DNA of 64,000 nt, from contig JAFUCA010000010.1 in NCBI GenBank assembly GCA_017459895.1, positions 1 to 64,000 on the forward strand. Direction: 5' to 3'. This document shows, piece by piece, positions 43,243 through 51,876 of the stretch. This DNA comes from Bacillota bacterium (GTDB lineage: Bacteria > Bacillota > Clostridia > Peptostreptococcales > Anaerovoracaceae). The notes under the pieces are model-generated. The model had not been told where the DNA came from. It made no database searches and was given only the letters and a program-made list of their open reading frames with translations. Positions within the stretch are counted from its first letter, which is position 1, and every line of letters starts with the position of its first letter. Position numbers and translations under genes: made by a program.

Positions 43243-43353
43243 TTGACAAACGGGCCGATCCGGTGGTAGGATAGGCAGGAAGAAAACAAAATAAACGAAA
43301 TGTTGTGTAGCAGGAATGCGTAAGTCCAGACAGGGCAGACGCATTCTTTTTTT
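43243..43353 (+). promoter_or_regulatory. Promoter and leader terminator ahead of the MFS gene
   Basis: TTGACA (43243-43248), 18 bp, TAGGAT (43267-43272) is followed by a leader that ends in a perfect 8-bp stem GAATGCGT / ACGCATTC and seven Ts (43347-43353). The T tract is only 13 nt from the MFS start codon, so most transcripts from this promoter should terminate unless attenuation is relieved. Confidence 0.6.
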
Positions 43354-43366
43354 GAGCGGAGGAACT

Positions 43367-44554
43367 ATGAAGAAAGTCAGTATTTTATCGTTATCCCTTT
43401 TAACGGTCATGGCCGGTGCGGCGGTGGCGCCGGCGCTGGGAGTGATCCGGGAGTATTTCGCAGGCAGCAGCGCCCTTGCGATTCAGATGATCATCAGTAT
43501 GCCGGCGCTGTTTATTTTTCTGACCAGTTTCATTTTCCCGAAGCTGACGGAGCGGCTGCCCGTGAAAAGTCTGGTAATGATCGGTCTGATGTTTTATGTG
43601 ATCGGCGGATGCCTTGCAGGGATGTTCAATCAGATCGGGCTGGTGCTGGCATTCCGCGCGCTGGTGGGAGTCGGTGTGGGCATCATCATGCCTCTCTCCA
43701 CGGGACTGCTGTCGTTTTATTATCCGCCGGAGGAGCTGGACGGGCTGATGGGACTTTCCTCTGCAATGAACCAGATGGGCGGCGTGGTCGCGACCCTGCT
43801 CTCGGGGATGCTGGCCGCGGTGAGCTGGCGGCTCAGCTTTCTCGTTTATCTGCTGGGTCTGATCTGCGCGGTGCTGTGTCTGTTGTTTCTGCCAAATGAC
43901 CGGCTGCAGCCGGAGCCGACGGAGCAGTACAAGGGGCAGGGAAGCCGGGATTCGGGGGAGGAGCAGGAGAGGCTTCGCTCCCGTCATCCGCTGCTGCGGT
44001 ATTATGTTTACATTATCGCCATGTTTCTTCTGATGGTGGTGTTCTTTCTCTATCCGTCCAACTTCGCCATCGAGACGGTGAAGGAGGGAGTGATCGGTCA
44101 GCACTGGATCGCAGTGATCATGGCCTTCATGGATCTGGTGGCCTTCCTCGGCGGACTCAGCTTCGCCCGGGTCAAGAAGCGGACCGGAAGGCACACTCTG
44201 CTGGTTCCGCCGGCGCTGTTTCTGGCGGGATACGCGCTGCTGGCGCTGGCAGGCGGGTGGATCGGCGCCATTGCCGGTTCAGCCTTTGTAGGATTTGCCA
44301 ACGGGATCGGGGTACCTTCGATCATTTCGGAAGCCTCGCAAAAGGCTGGTAAGTCCGCGGTATCGACGGTCATGCCGCTGCTTTCTGCCGCCATCTATCT
44401 GGGACAGTTTCTGGCGCCGTTTATCATGTCCGGAATGAACCGCCTGTGCGCCGAACTCGTCGCAGCCGGCGGAGCGGATTTTCATTTGCCCTATCTGTTC
44501 GCGGCTGGCCTGGCCGCAGTTCTCGCGCTTTGGGTCGCCCTTGCCCGCAGGTGA
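43367..44554 (+). CDS. MFS transporter
   Basis: 395 residues with twelve predicted helices. A signal-like first helix (ILSLSLLTVMAGAAVAPALG), the fourth-helix region RALVGVGVGIIMPLSTGLLS and a central basic loop (about 185-215) fit a drug- or sugar-type major facilitator. ATG 43367 has GGAGG 6 nt upstream; an in-frame ATG at 43316 lies in the terminator stem. No substrate can be assigned. Confidence 0.87.
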   Translation: MKKVSILSLSLLTVMAGAAVAPALGVIREYFAGSSALAIQMIISMPALFIFLTSFIFPKLTERLPVKSLVMIGLMFYVIGGCLAGMFNQIGLVLAFRALVGVGVGIIMPLSTGLLSFYYPPEELDGLMGLSSAMNQMGGVVATLLSGMLAAVSWRLSFLVYLLGLICAVLCLLFLPNDRLQPEPTEQYKGQGSRDSGEEQERLRSRHPLLRYYVYIIAMFLLMVVFFLYPSNFAIETVKEGVIGQHWIAVIMAFMDLVAFLGGLSFARVKKRTGRHTLLVPPALFLAGYALLALAGGWIGAIAGSAFVGFANGIGVPSIISEASQKAGKSAVSTVMPLLSAAIYLGQFLAPFIMSGMNRLCAELVAAGGADFHLPYLFAAGLAAVLALWVALARR

Positions 44555-44624
44555 GCAGCGGCCTTTTTTGGCATGCGGACCGGTTTTTCCCGGTTTTCTG
44601 CGCGGCACACGTCGCAGCGCTTGA

Positions 44625-44656
44625 TGCCGGCTGCAGGTGCAGCCCCGGCATTTGGC
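44625..44656 (+). terminator. Hairpin after the MFS gene, possible terminator
   Basis: TGCCGG-CTGCA pairs with TGCAG-CC-CCGGCA (one bulge); only three Ts follow. Confidence 0.4.
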
Positions 44657-44700
44657 TCTGATCTTTGCCGTAACAACGGCATTTGTGAATTTGAAAGCGT

Positions 44701-45034
44701 TTTCCACGAAATCACAAAGGCTGGCAGGATCCTTCGCAGAAATGATTATCATATGGTTGTTTCAAGATCGCTTTTTCTGCGAAGATTATACAAAAGCTGT
44801 GGTTCTTCGCGGAAATAATCCTTGTCATTCTAGCGTTTACCAGTGTTTTATGCGAAGAGTTCCATAATAACTACATCCTTCGCAGAAATGCGTCATCGAT
44901 CCTCTGGACTATATCATTTTGTTCCGCGAAGAGTGTTGATTTCAGAGGCAGGTTCGAAGAAAAGACACGTGGCAAGCGATCTTCGAAATTCTATTTCCGC
45001 GATCATCGAAAAGAAATATGTGATTTCGCAGAAA
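44701..45034. repeat. Inverted-repeat array 2 (five hairpins, 73-bp period)
   Basis: The 11-bp words TTTCTGCGAAG and CTTCGCAGAAA alternate. Left arms start at 44701, 44774, 44847, 44921 and 44994; right arms at 44732, 44805, 44878, 44952 and 45024. Gaps inside the pairs are 20, 20, 20, 20 and 19 nt; gaps between pairs are 31, 31, 32 and 31 nt. The gap sequences are all different. The best pairs match exactly; outer ones carry 1-4 changes. There is no gene and no promoter I can support inside. Confidence 0.9.
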
Positions 45035-45250
45035 TTCCGCCGGAGATCACCAAAGGAGCCAGCAGAGCGTCATCAGGCGGCGGGGGTATACTGTGGCAGT
45101 GCAGCGACACTGGGTGAAGTAGTTTTCTTTGTCGGGAGCCGGAGTTGTGTCTTTATTTATTTCCGAAACGTGATATACTATAATCTGTATGGGAAAAATT
45201 TGAAACAGATGGGCGGCGAAGCCGCTATTCGATAGAAAGGGATGAACAAC

Positions 45251-46366
45251 ATGGCAAAGGTAGATATTTTTTCGGGTTTCCTCGGGGCAGGCAAGACGAC
45301 GCTGATCAAGAAGCTCATCGCGGAGGCGTATGAAGAGGAGAAGATCGTGTTGATCGAGAACGAATTCGGTGAGATCGGCGTAGACAGCGGTTTCCTGAGG
45401 GATACCGGAGTTCAGATCAACGAGATGAATTCCGGATGCATCTGCTGCACTCTGGTAGGAGATTTCGGACGGGCGCTGAACGAGGTCATCGATACCTACG
45501 ATCCGGACCGGATCCTGATTGAGCCCTCGGGCGTGGGCAAGCTGAGCGACGTGATCATCGCCGTGCAGGATCTGAAAAACGACCGCATCGAGCTGAACGG
45601 CTTCACCACGGTCGTAGACGCGAAGAAAGCGCGGGTCTACATGACCAACTTCGGCGAGTTCTATCAGAACCAGGTGGAACACGCAAGCTCCATCATTCTC
45701 AGCCACACCGACGGTCTGTCCGAGCAAAAGCTGGACAAATGCATTGAGCTGCTGCGGAAGTACAACGACCACGCGGCCATCGTGACGACGCCCTGGGATC
45801 AGATCTCCGGGAAGTCGATTCTGGAAACAATGGAACAGAAGAAGACGCTGTCCGCAGAACTGGATAAGCTCCGGGAGGAAGCCTACGCCCATGAGGCGGA
45901 GCATCATCACCATGAGCACGGGCATGACCACGAGCACGAACATGATCACCACGACCATGATCATGACCACGAGCATCATGACCATGATCACGAGGAGCAT
46001 GATCACCACGACCACGATCATGACCATCATCATGATCACGACCACCACGACCACGACCACGATCACCACGACCACGACCACCACCACGCCGATGAGATCT
46101 TCGATGAATTCGGCGTGTATACCGCGCATAAGTTCACGGCGGATCAGATCGAAGATGCACTGAAAGCGCTGGGCAACTTCGGCGAGTACGGTCAGGTGCT
46201 GCGGGCCAAGGGCATCGTCGAGGGTGAAGACGGACAGTGGATCCATTTCGATTATGTGCCGGGCGAGCCGGAGGTACGCAGCGGCGGCGCGGAGACCACC
46301 GGGCTGATCTGCGTCATCGGTGTGGGTCTGGACAAGGAAGCCATCGAAGAGCTGTTCGGACTGTAA
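45251..46366 (+). CDS. CobW/COG0523 GTPase metallochaperone with a very long His tract
   Basis: 371 residues. FSGFLGAGKTTLIKKLI (Walker A), ENEFGEIGVD, and SGCICCTL, the CxCC metal motif, define COG0523 GTPases. A region of about 65 residues (about 215-280) is almost entirely His, Asp and Glu, an extreme metal-binding segment, followed by the CobW C-terminal domain (GQVLRAKGIVEGEDGQWIHF). The ATG at 45251 gives the canonical start with AAAGGG upstream. It probably handles zinc, nickel or cobalt. A LarA-family enzyme encoded 1 kb downstream is a nickel-protein candidate. Confidence 0.9.
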   Translation: MAKVDIFSGFLGAGKTTLIKKLIAEAYEEEKIVLIENEFGEIGVDSGFLRDTGVQINEMNSGCICCTLVGDFGRALNEVIDTYDPDRILIEPSGVGKLSDVIIAVQDLKNDRIELNGFTTVVDAKKARVYMTNFGEFYQNQVEHASSIILSHTDGLSEQKLDKCIELLRKYNDHAAIVTTPWDQISGKSILETMEQKKTLSAELDKLREEAYAHEAEHHHHEHGHDHEHEHDHHDHDHDHEHHDHDHEEHDHHDHDHDHHHDHDHHDHDHDHHDHDHHHADEIFDEFGVYTAHKFTADQIEDALKALGNFGEYGQVLRAKGIVEGEDGQWIHFDYVPGEPEVRSGGAETTGLICVIGVGLDKEAIEELFGL

Positions 46367-46409
46367 GCTGGTAAGCTGTAAACTGTAAGCAGAGAGAGTA
46401 GGAAAGAAC

Positions 46410-47393
46410 ATGCCAATGAATATGCCGCAGGAAATGCCGGTCTACCTGTTCACCGGCTTTCTTGATGCAGGGAAGACAACCTTTATACAGGATGCGCTGG
46501 AGAGCAGGGACTTTAACGAAGGCGAGCAGACGCTGCTGCTGGTCTGTGAAGAGGGCGAGGTCGAATACGATCCAGGCCGGTTCTATCAGAGCGGCAGCGA
46601 GAAAGTCGTCATCGAACAGATCGAAGACGAGACCGACCTGAGCACCTTCCTTTTGAACTCGCTGGTCAAAAAAGCAGGCGCCAGCCGTGTCATCATCGAA
46701 TGGAACGGCATGTGGAGCCTGTCCAGCCTTTACGAGAACATGCCCATCGGCTGGATGATCTACCAGCAGGTCATGCTGGCGGACGCGACGACCTTCCTGA
46801 TGTACAACCGCAACATCCGGCAGCTGACCTTCGAGCAGCTGCAGGGCGCGGAGATGGTCGCCTTCAACCGGTGCAAGCGGGATGAAAAGTTCGAGGACTG
46901 GCAGATGGAGGCCCACAAGATCTGCCGGGTCGCCAACCGCAAATCCCAGATCATCTATGAGTTCGGCAGAAACGACATTCTGATGGATGACATCGCTGAT
47001 CCTTTGCCCTATGATATGACAAAGAAGCTTCTGGATATCCAGGATGAGGATTTTGCCGAGTGGTACCGGGACATTAACGAGAAGCAGGATGAGTACGAGG
47101 GCAAGGAGATCATCATCAAAGGCAGGGCCGTCGTCGGAGACGAGCTGCCAAAGGGCAAATTTATCTTCGGCCGTCACGTGATGACCTGCTGTGAAGCGGA
47201 TATCCAGTTTGCAGGACTGCTGTGCCGCTACGATGAGAAGAAGACCGCCCGGCTCAGCAACGGTCAGTGGGTGGAGATCCGTGCCAGGGTGAAGAATGAA
47301 TACGACCCGATCTACGAAGAGGTCGGACCTGTCATGTACTGCAGCAAGGTCACGAAAGTGGATCCCTGCAGTCCGGAGGTCGCAACGTTCTGA
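46410..47393 (+). CDS. Second CobW-like GTPase fused to a TIGR03943/DUF1980-type domain
   Basis: 327 residues. VYLFTGFLDAGKTTFIQDAL is a Walker A like that of COG0523, but the CxCC metal motif is replaced by an acidic stretch (VCEEGEVEYD). The C-terminal part (about 225-327: GRAVVGDELPKGKFIFGRHV, CCEADIQFAGLLCR) resembles the TIGR03943 family found next to zinc-regulated YcgQ/YcgR permeases. It may be a partner of the preceding GTPase. Start ATG 46410 has AGGAAAG upstream. Confidence 0.75.
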   Translation: MPMNMPQEMPVYLFTGFLDAGKTTFIQDALESRDFNEGEQTLLLVCEEGEVEYDPGRFYQSGSEKVVIEQIEDETDLSTFLLNSLVKKAGASRVIIEWNGMWSLSSLYENMPIGWMIYQQVMLADATTFLMYNRNIRQLTFEQLQGAEMVAFNRCKRDEKFEDWQMEAHKICRVANRKSQIIYEFGRNDILMDDIADPLPYDMTKKLLDIQDEDFAEWYRDINEKQDEYEGKEIIIKGRAVVGDELPKGKFIFGRHVMTCCEADIQFAGLLCRYDEKKTARLSNGQWVEIRARVKNEYDPIYEEVGPVMYCSKVTKVDPCSPEVATF

Positions 47394-47418
47394 GGATGGA
47401 ATCTGAGGAGAACAGATC

Positions 47419-48675
47419 ATGAAAATCGAAGTAGGATTCGGTAACACCGTTCAGTCGGTGGAGGTCCCGGACAGGAATCTGCTGCAGATCCTGCGGGCCA
47501 ATCCTGCCCCGGAGCAGGCGGGTCCGGGGGGTGAGGAAGCCGTCCGCCGGGCGCTGGCAAACCCCATCGGATCACCCGGACTGGATCAGATCATCCATCC
47601 GGGAGAGAAGATCGTCATCATCACCAGCGATATTTCCCGGCCGATGCCGACCTGGGACGTCATGCCGTCTCTGCTGGATGCGCTGTACGAAGCCGGAGCA
47701 CGGCGGGAGGACATCACGCTGGTTTTCGCCCGGGGCTCCCACCGGGGGCACACGGAGGAGGAGCAGCGCCATCTCGCCGGAGAGAGAGCCTGGCAGGAGA
47801 TCCGGTGCATTGATTCGGATCCGGAGGACTGCGTCCACCTGGGAACCACCCGGCGGGGCACACCCATCGACATCATGAAGATCGTGGCTGAGGCGGACCG
47901 GCGGATCTGCGTCGGCAACATCGAGTACCACTATTTCGCGGGGTATTCGGGCGGCGCAAAGGCTGTATTTCCCGGGACTTCCACGCCCCAGGTGATCCAG
48001 GCCAACCATTCGATGATGGTGGATGAGCGGGCCCATGCAGGTAATATGGACACCAATCCACTGCGCCGGGACATCGATGAAGCCGCCGCCGTCTGCGGCA
48101 TCGACTTCATCCTCAATGTCGTTCTGGATGAGCACAAGAAGATCCTTTATGCCGTCGCAGGGGATGTGAAGGAGGCCCACCGGGCCGGCTGCCGGTTTCT
48201 GGACAGCCTTTATTCCGTGGAGATCCCCGAGCGGGCCGACATCGTGATTGTTTCCCAGGGGGGAGCACCGAAGGATGCCAACCTGTACCAGACCCAGAAG
48301 GCGCTGGACAATTCCAAGCACGCCATCAAGGACGGCGGGAGCATCATTCTGGTCGGCTCCTGCCATGAGGGCATGGGATCGGCGATCTTTGAAGAGTGGA
48401 TGACACAGGCACAGAGGCCGGAGGATCTGATCCGGCGGATCGGGGAGAACTTCAAACTGGGCGGACACAAGGCAGCCGCCATTGCGCAGATCCTGAAGCG
48501 GGCGGACATCCGCCTGGTATCCGAGATGGACCCGGAGTTCGTGCGGTCCATCTTCATGGAGCCCTACGAAAGCCTGGCTCCAGCCTTTGCAGACGCGATG
48601 AAGCAGCAGGGGCCGGAGGCGAAGGTGATCGTGATGCCCTACGGAGGCGCGACCCTGCCGGTGCTGCGCGGATAA
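47419..48675 (+). CDS. larA: LarA-family (nickel-pincer) racemase/epimerase
   Basis: 418 residues. SDISRPMP, ARGSHRGHTEEEQ (active-site His), EYHYFAGYSGGAKAVFPG (second His and the Lys that binds the pincer cofactor) and NPLRRDIDEAA match LarA. Lactate racemase uses a nickel pincer nucleotide made by LarB, LarC and LarE, none of which is in the window. Paralogues act on other 2-hydroxy acids, so the substrate is open. It follows two metal GTPases with 25-nt spacing. Confidence 0.87.
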   Translation: MKIEVGFGNTVQSVEVPDRNLLQILRANPAPEQAGPGGEEAVRRALANPIGSPGLDQIIHPGEKIVIITSDISRPMPTWDVMPSLLDALYEAGARREDITLVFARGSHRGHTEEEQRHLAGERAWQEIRCIDSDPEDCVHLGTTRRGTPIDIMKIVAEADRRICVGNIEYHYFAGYSGGAKAVFPGTSTPQVIQANHSMMVDERAHAGNMDTNPLRRDIDEAAAVCGIDFILNVVLDEHKKILYAVAGDVKEAHRAGCRFLDSLYSVEIPERADIVIVSQGGAPKDANLYQTQKALDNSKHAIKDGGSIILVGSCHEGMGSAIFEEWMTQAQRPEDLIRRIGENFKLGGHKAAAIAQILKRADIRLVSEMDPEFVRSIFMEPYESLAPAFADAMKQQGPEAKVIVMPYGGATLPVLRG

Positions 48676-48723
48676 CAGGAAAACTATGGAATTTTAGTGG
48701 ACAGAATCAACGGAGGACAGAAA

Positions 48724-49902
48724 ATGGATTATGCAAAGGAGTCCCTGCGGCTTCACGAAGAGGAATGGGACGGTAAGATCGAAGTCGTAGCAACGGTTCC
48801 GGTCAGAAATGAGGAGGATCTTTCGCTGGCATATACCCCCGGCGTGGCCCAGCCCTGTCTGGAGATCCAGAAGGACATCAGCAAGAGTTACACCCTGACC
48901 CGGCGGGCCAACATGTGCGCGGTGGTGACCGACGGCTCCGCGGTGCTGGGACTGGGAGACATCGGGCCGGAGGCAGGCATGCCCGTCATGGAGGGAAAAT
49001 GCGTCCTGTTTAAGTCCTTTGCGGATGTGGACGCCTTCCCGATCTGCGTGAAGACCAAGGACGTAGACGAATTTGTCGAGACGGTGTATAACATTTCCGG
49101 CTCCTTCGGAGGCATCAATCTGGAGGATATTAGCGCGCCCCGGTGTTTTGAGATCGAGCGGAAGCTTAAGAAAAAATGCGATATTCCGATCTTTCACGAC
49201 GATCAGCACGGAACGGCGGTCATCACGCTGGCCGGGCTGACCAACGCGCTGAAGGTGGTCGGTAAAAAGAAGGAGGACGTGAAGATCGTAACCTCCGGAG
49301 CCGGCGCGGCGGCGGTTGCCATCACCCGGATCCTGCTTTCTGCGGGGTACGAGAACGTGATCATGACGGACCGCTGCGGCATCATCTACGAGGGCCGCAG
49401 GGAAGGCATGAACTGGATCAAGGAGGTCATGGCCAAGGTCACGAACCTGGAAGGAAAGAAGGGGAGTCTGGCAGACGCCATGGAAGGCGCGGATGTGTTC
49501 ATCGGTGTATCGGCACCGGGGCTGGTCACCAAGGATATGGTCCGGTCCATGAACCGGGACCCCATCATTTTCGCCTGTGCCAATCCAACTCCGGAGATCT
49601 TCCCGGAGGATGCAAAGGCTGCTGGGGCCGCGGTGGTGTCAACGGGCCGCTCCGATTTCCCGAACCAGATCAACAACGTTCTGGCATTTCCCGGGATCTT
49701 CCGCGGGACCTTCGATGCCCATGCCAGCGACATCAATGAGGAAATGAAGCTGGCTGCAGCGGAAGCGCTGGCGGAACTGATCACAGAGGAGGAGCTGTGC
49801 GCTGACTACATCATTCCGAAAGCCTTCGATCCGAGGGTCGGCCCGGCGGTGGCTGCCGCAGTCGCGCAGGCGGCCAGGGAATCCGGCGTGGCCAGAGACT
49901 GA
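48724..49902 (+). CDS. Malic enzyme (oxaloacetate-decarboxylating malate dehydrogenase)
   Basis: 392 residues. LAYTPGVAQPCLEI, TDGSAVLGLGDIGPEAGMPVM (NAD(P)/metal region), FHDDQHGTAVITLAGL (metal-binding Asp) and SGAGAAAVAIT (Rossmann) are diagnostic of the short bacterial malic enzymes. Makes pyruvate and CO2 from malate. Neighbouring larA and ilvE suggest a pyruvate/2-hydroxyacid node. Confidence 0.95.
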   Translation: MDYAKESLRLHEEEWDGKIEVVATVPVRNEEDLSLAYTPGVAQPCLEIQKDISKSYTLTRRANMCAVVTDGSAVLGLGDIGPEAGMPVMEGKCVLFKSFADVDAFPICVKTKDVDEFVETVYNISGSFGGINLEDISAPRCFEIERKLKKKCDIPIFHDDQHGTAVITLAGLTNALKVVGKKKEDVKIVTSGAGAAAVAITRILLSAGYENVIMTDRCGIIYEGRREGMNWIKEVMAKVTNLEGKKGSLADAMEGADVFIGVSAPGLVTKDMVRSMNRDPIIFACANPTPEIFPEDAKAAGAAVVSTGRSDFPNQINNVLAFPGIFRGTFDAHASDINEEMKLAAAEALAELITEEELCADYIIPKAFDPRVGPAVAAAVAQAARESGVARD

Positions 49903-49960
49903 TCACCGGAAGGAATGTGTCGGGAATATTCAAAAAATTTGTACTGCCGGCAGACGGGTG

Positions 49961-49969
49961 TGGTACAAT
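49961..49969 (+). promoter_or_regulatory. ilvE promoter (extended -10)
   Basis: TGG-TACAAT with the hexamer at 49964-49969, 36 nt before the ilvE start, leaving room for AAAGGAGA. Confidence 0.55.
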
Positions 49970-50005
49970 AAAGCATAGTATTCAACCGAAAGGAGATATA
50001 GATTT

Positions 50006-51034
50006 ATGGCAAAAAACATTGATTGGGGTAATCTGGCTTTTGAGTATCAGCCGACAGATTATCGTGTCACTGCGAAGTGGAGTGACGGCAAATGGAGCGA
50101 TCTGGAACTGACTACGGACGCGACGGTTCACATCTCCGAATGCGCCGGTGTTCTGCAGTATGCTCAGACGGTATTCGAAGGTCTGAAGGCATACCGGACC
50201 GAGGACGGCAAGATCGTTACGTTCCGTCCGGATCTGAACGCCCAGAGAATGATCGATTCCGCGAAAAGGCTGGCCATCCCGGAGGTCTCGGAGGAGATGT
50301 TCATGGAGGCTCTGGACATGCTGGTCAAGGCCAATGAAGAATGGGTGCCGCCCTACGGCAGCGGAGCAACGCTTTATATCCGTCCGTTCATCTACGGCAG
50401 CGGCCCGGTCATCGGCGTAGCGCCGGCACCGGAGTATGAGTTCCGCATGATGTGCATGCCGGTGGGACCTTACTTCAAGGCAGGCATCAAGCCGATCGTC
50501 ATCAAGGTGTCCGATTACGACCGTGCGGCACCGCACGGCACGGGCAACATCAAAGCCGGTCTGAACTACGCTATGAGCCTGTACGCGGGCGAGCTTGCTC
50601 ACGCGGAAGGATTCTCCGAGAATATGTATCTGGACGCGGCGACCAGGACCTACGTCGAGGAGACCGGCGGCGCTAACTTCATCTTTATCACGAAGGACGG
50701 CAAAGTCATCACCCCGAAATCCAAGTCCGATTCCATCCTGCCTTCGGTCACCAGAAGAAGCCTGATGATCGTAGCCAAGGACATTCTCGGCATGGAGACC
50801 GAACAGCGCATGGTCGCCTTTGATGAGGTGAAGGACTTCGTCGAGTGCGGACTTTGCGGAACGGCGGCCGTGATCTCGCCGGTGGGCAAGATCAACGACC
50901 ACGGAACAGAGATCGCATTCCCCTCCGGCATGGATGAGATGGGACCGACCATCAAGAAGCTCTACGACACTCTGACCGGTATCCAGATGGGTACGGTGGA
51001 GGCGCCGGAAGGCTGGATCCACGAGATCAAATAG
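50006..51034 (+). CDS. ilvE: Branched-chain amino acid aminotransferase
   Basis: 342 residues, class IV PLP fold. QTVFEGLKAYRTEDGKIVTF, RMIDSAKRL, the PLP Lys in AGLNYAMSLYAGELAHAEGF region, YVEETGGANFIF and GTAAVISPVGKI match IlvE of the 340-360-residue type. Interconverts Val, Leu and Ile with their keto acids. Confidence 0.95.
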   Translation: MAKNIDWGNLAFEYQPTDYRVTAKWSDGKWSDLELTTDATVHISECAGVLQYAQTVFEGLKAYRTEDGKIVTFRPDLNAQRMIDSAKRLAIPEVSEEMFMEALDMLVKANEEWVPPYGSGATLYIRPFIYGSGPVIGVAPAPEYEFRMMCMPVGPYFKAGIKPIVIKVSDYDRAAPHGTGNIKAGLNYAMSLYAGELAHAEGFSENMYLDAATRTYVEETGGANFIFITKDGKVITPKSKSDSILPSVTRRSLMIVAKDILGMETEQRMVAFDEVKDFVECGLCGTAAVISPVGKINDHGTEIAFPSGMDEMGPTIKKLYDTLTGIQMGTVEAPEGWIHEIK

Positions 51035-51042
51035 CTTTTTTC

Positions 51043-51069
51043 ACAAAGGCAGGACCGTCCTGCCTTTGT
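51043..51069. terminator. ilvE terminator
   Basis: ACAAAGGCAGGA / TCCTGCCTTTGT, a perfect 12-bp stem with a 3-nt loop; T-rich on both sides (CTTTTTTC before), so it may work in both directions. Confidence 0.75.
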
Positions 51070-51096
51070 ATTGTAATGAACAAGGAGGTCAGGAAA

Positions 51097-51867
51097 ATGG
51101 CAGATCTGAGATTATGGGATATCGTTAATGAACTGAAGGGACCGGGATACAAATGGGTAAACCTGACTCATGAGCTCTCGCCGCAGACACCGCACTGGTT
51201 CGGTTTCGCGCCGATGCAGGGGGATCTGCTGTTCGATTATCTGGAAGGAACGCCGGAGGACAAGATGGCGCCCATGCGCTGCCACCAGTGGAGCGTCGCC
51301 AGCCAGTACGGCACCCACGCGGACGTTCCGATTCATTTCCACGGGGACGGCAGGGACATGAGCCAGATCACGGAGAAGGAACTGATGTATCCGATGGTCG
51401 TCATCGATAAATCAGCGGAGTGCGCGGCGGATCCGGACTTCATGCTGACGGTGGATGACATCAAGGCATGGGAAGAGGAATACGGCAGGATCCCGGAAGG
51501 AAGCTTCGTAGCCTTCCGTTCCGACTGGTACAAGAAGGAGGATCTGGAGAACAAGGACGCGGACGGACAGCCCCACTACCCGGGCTGGGACATCGAGGCC
51601 ATCCGGTGGCTGGTGGAGGAGAGAAACATCGGCGCCATCGGTCATGAGCCGGCGGATACCGATCCGGCGAAGGTCACCACGAAGGAAGACGCGTATCCGT
51701 ATCCGGGCGAGCAGTACATCCTGGCTGTGGACCGGATCCAGATAGAGGTCATGAGGAATCTGGATCAGCTGCCGCCGGTGGGCGCAATGATCCTCATTGG
51801 ATTCCCGAAGCTGAAAGACGGTACGGGATTCCCGACCAGAGTTTACGCGATCTGCCCGGCGGAATAG
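51097..51867 (+). CDS. Cyclase-family (kynurenine formamidase-like) metal hydrolase
   Basis: 256 residues. NLTHELSPQTPHWFGF, SQYGTHADVPIHFHGDGRDM (the HGxHxDxPxH metal motif) and IGHEPADTDPA fit the putative cyclase family, which includes KynB and isatin hydrolase. The exact substrate is unknown. It is followed 9 nt later by an AhpD-like gene, suggesting a shared catabolic step. AGGAGGT lies 9 nt before the ATG. Confidence 0.82.
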   Translation: MADLRLWDIVNELKGPGYKWVNLTHELSPQTPHWFGFAPMQGDLLFDYLEGTPEDKMAPMRCHQWSVASQYGTHADVPIHFHGDGRDMSQITEKELMYPMVVIDKSAECAADPDFMLTVDDIKAWEEEYGRIPEGSFVAFRSDWYKKEDLENKDADGQPHYPGWDIEAIRWLVEERNIGAIGHEPADTDPAKVTTKEDAYPYPGEQYILAVDRIQIEVMRNLDQLPPVGAMILIGFPKLKDGTGFPTRVYAICPAE

Positions 51868-51876
51868 GAGGAGACT

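Noticed and set aside
43316-43367. Upstream ATG that would extend the MFS protein by 17 residues
   Set aside because: It lies in the terminator hairpin and lacks a ribosome site, whereas ATG 43367 has GGAGG.
45047-46411. Long minus-strand frame over the CobW gene
   Set aside because: It is the complement of the His/Asp tract and of a normal coding region; it encodes runs of Val and Met, has no ribosome site and conflicts with the clear GTPase on the plus strand.
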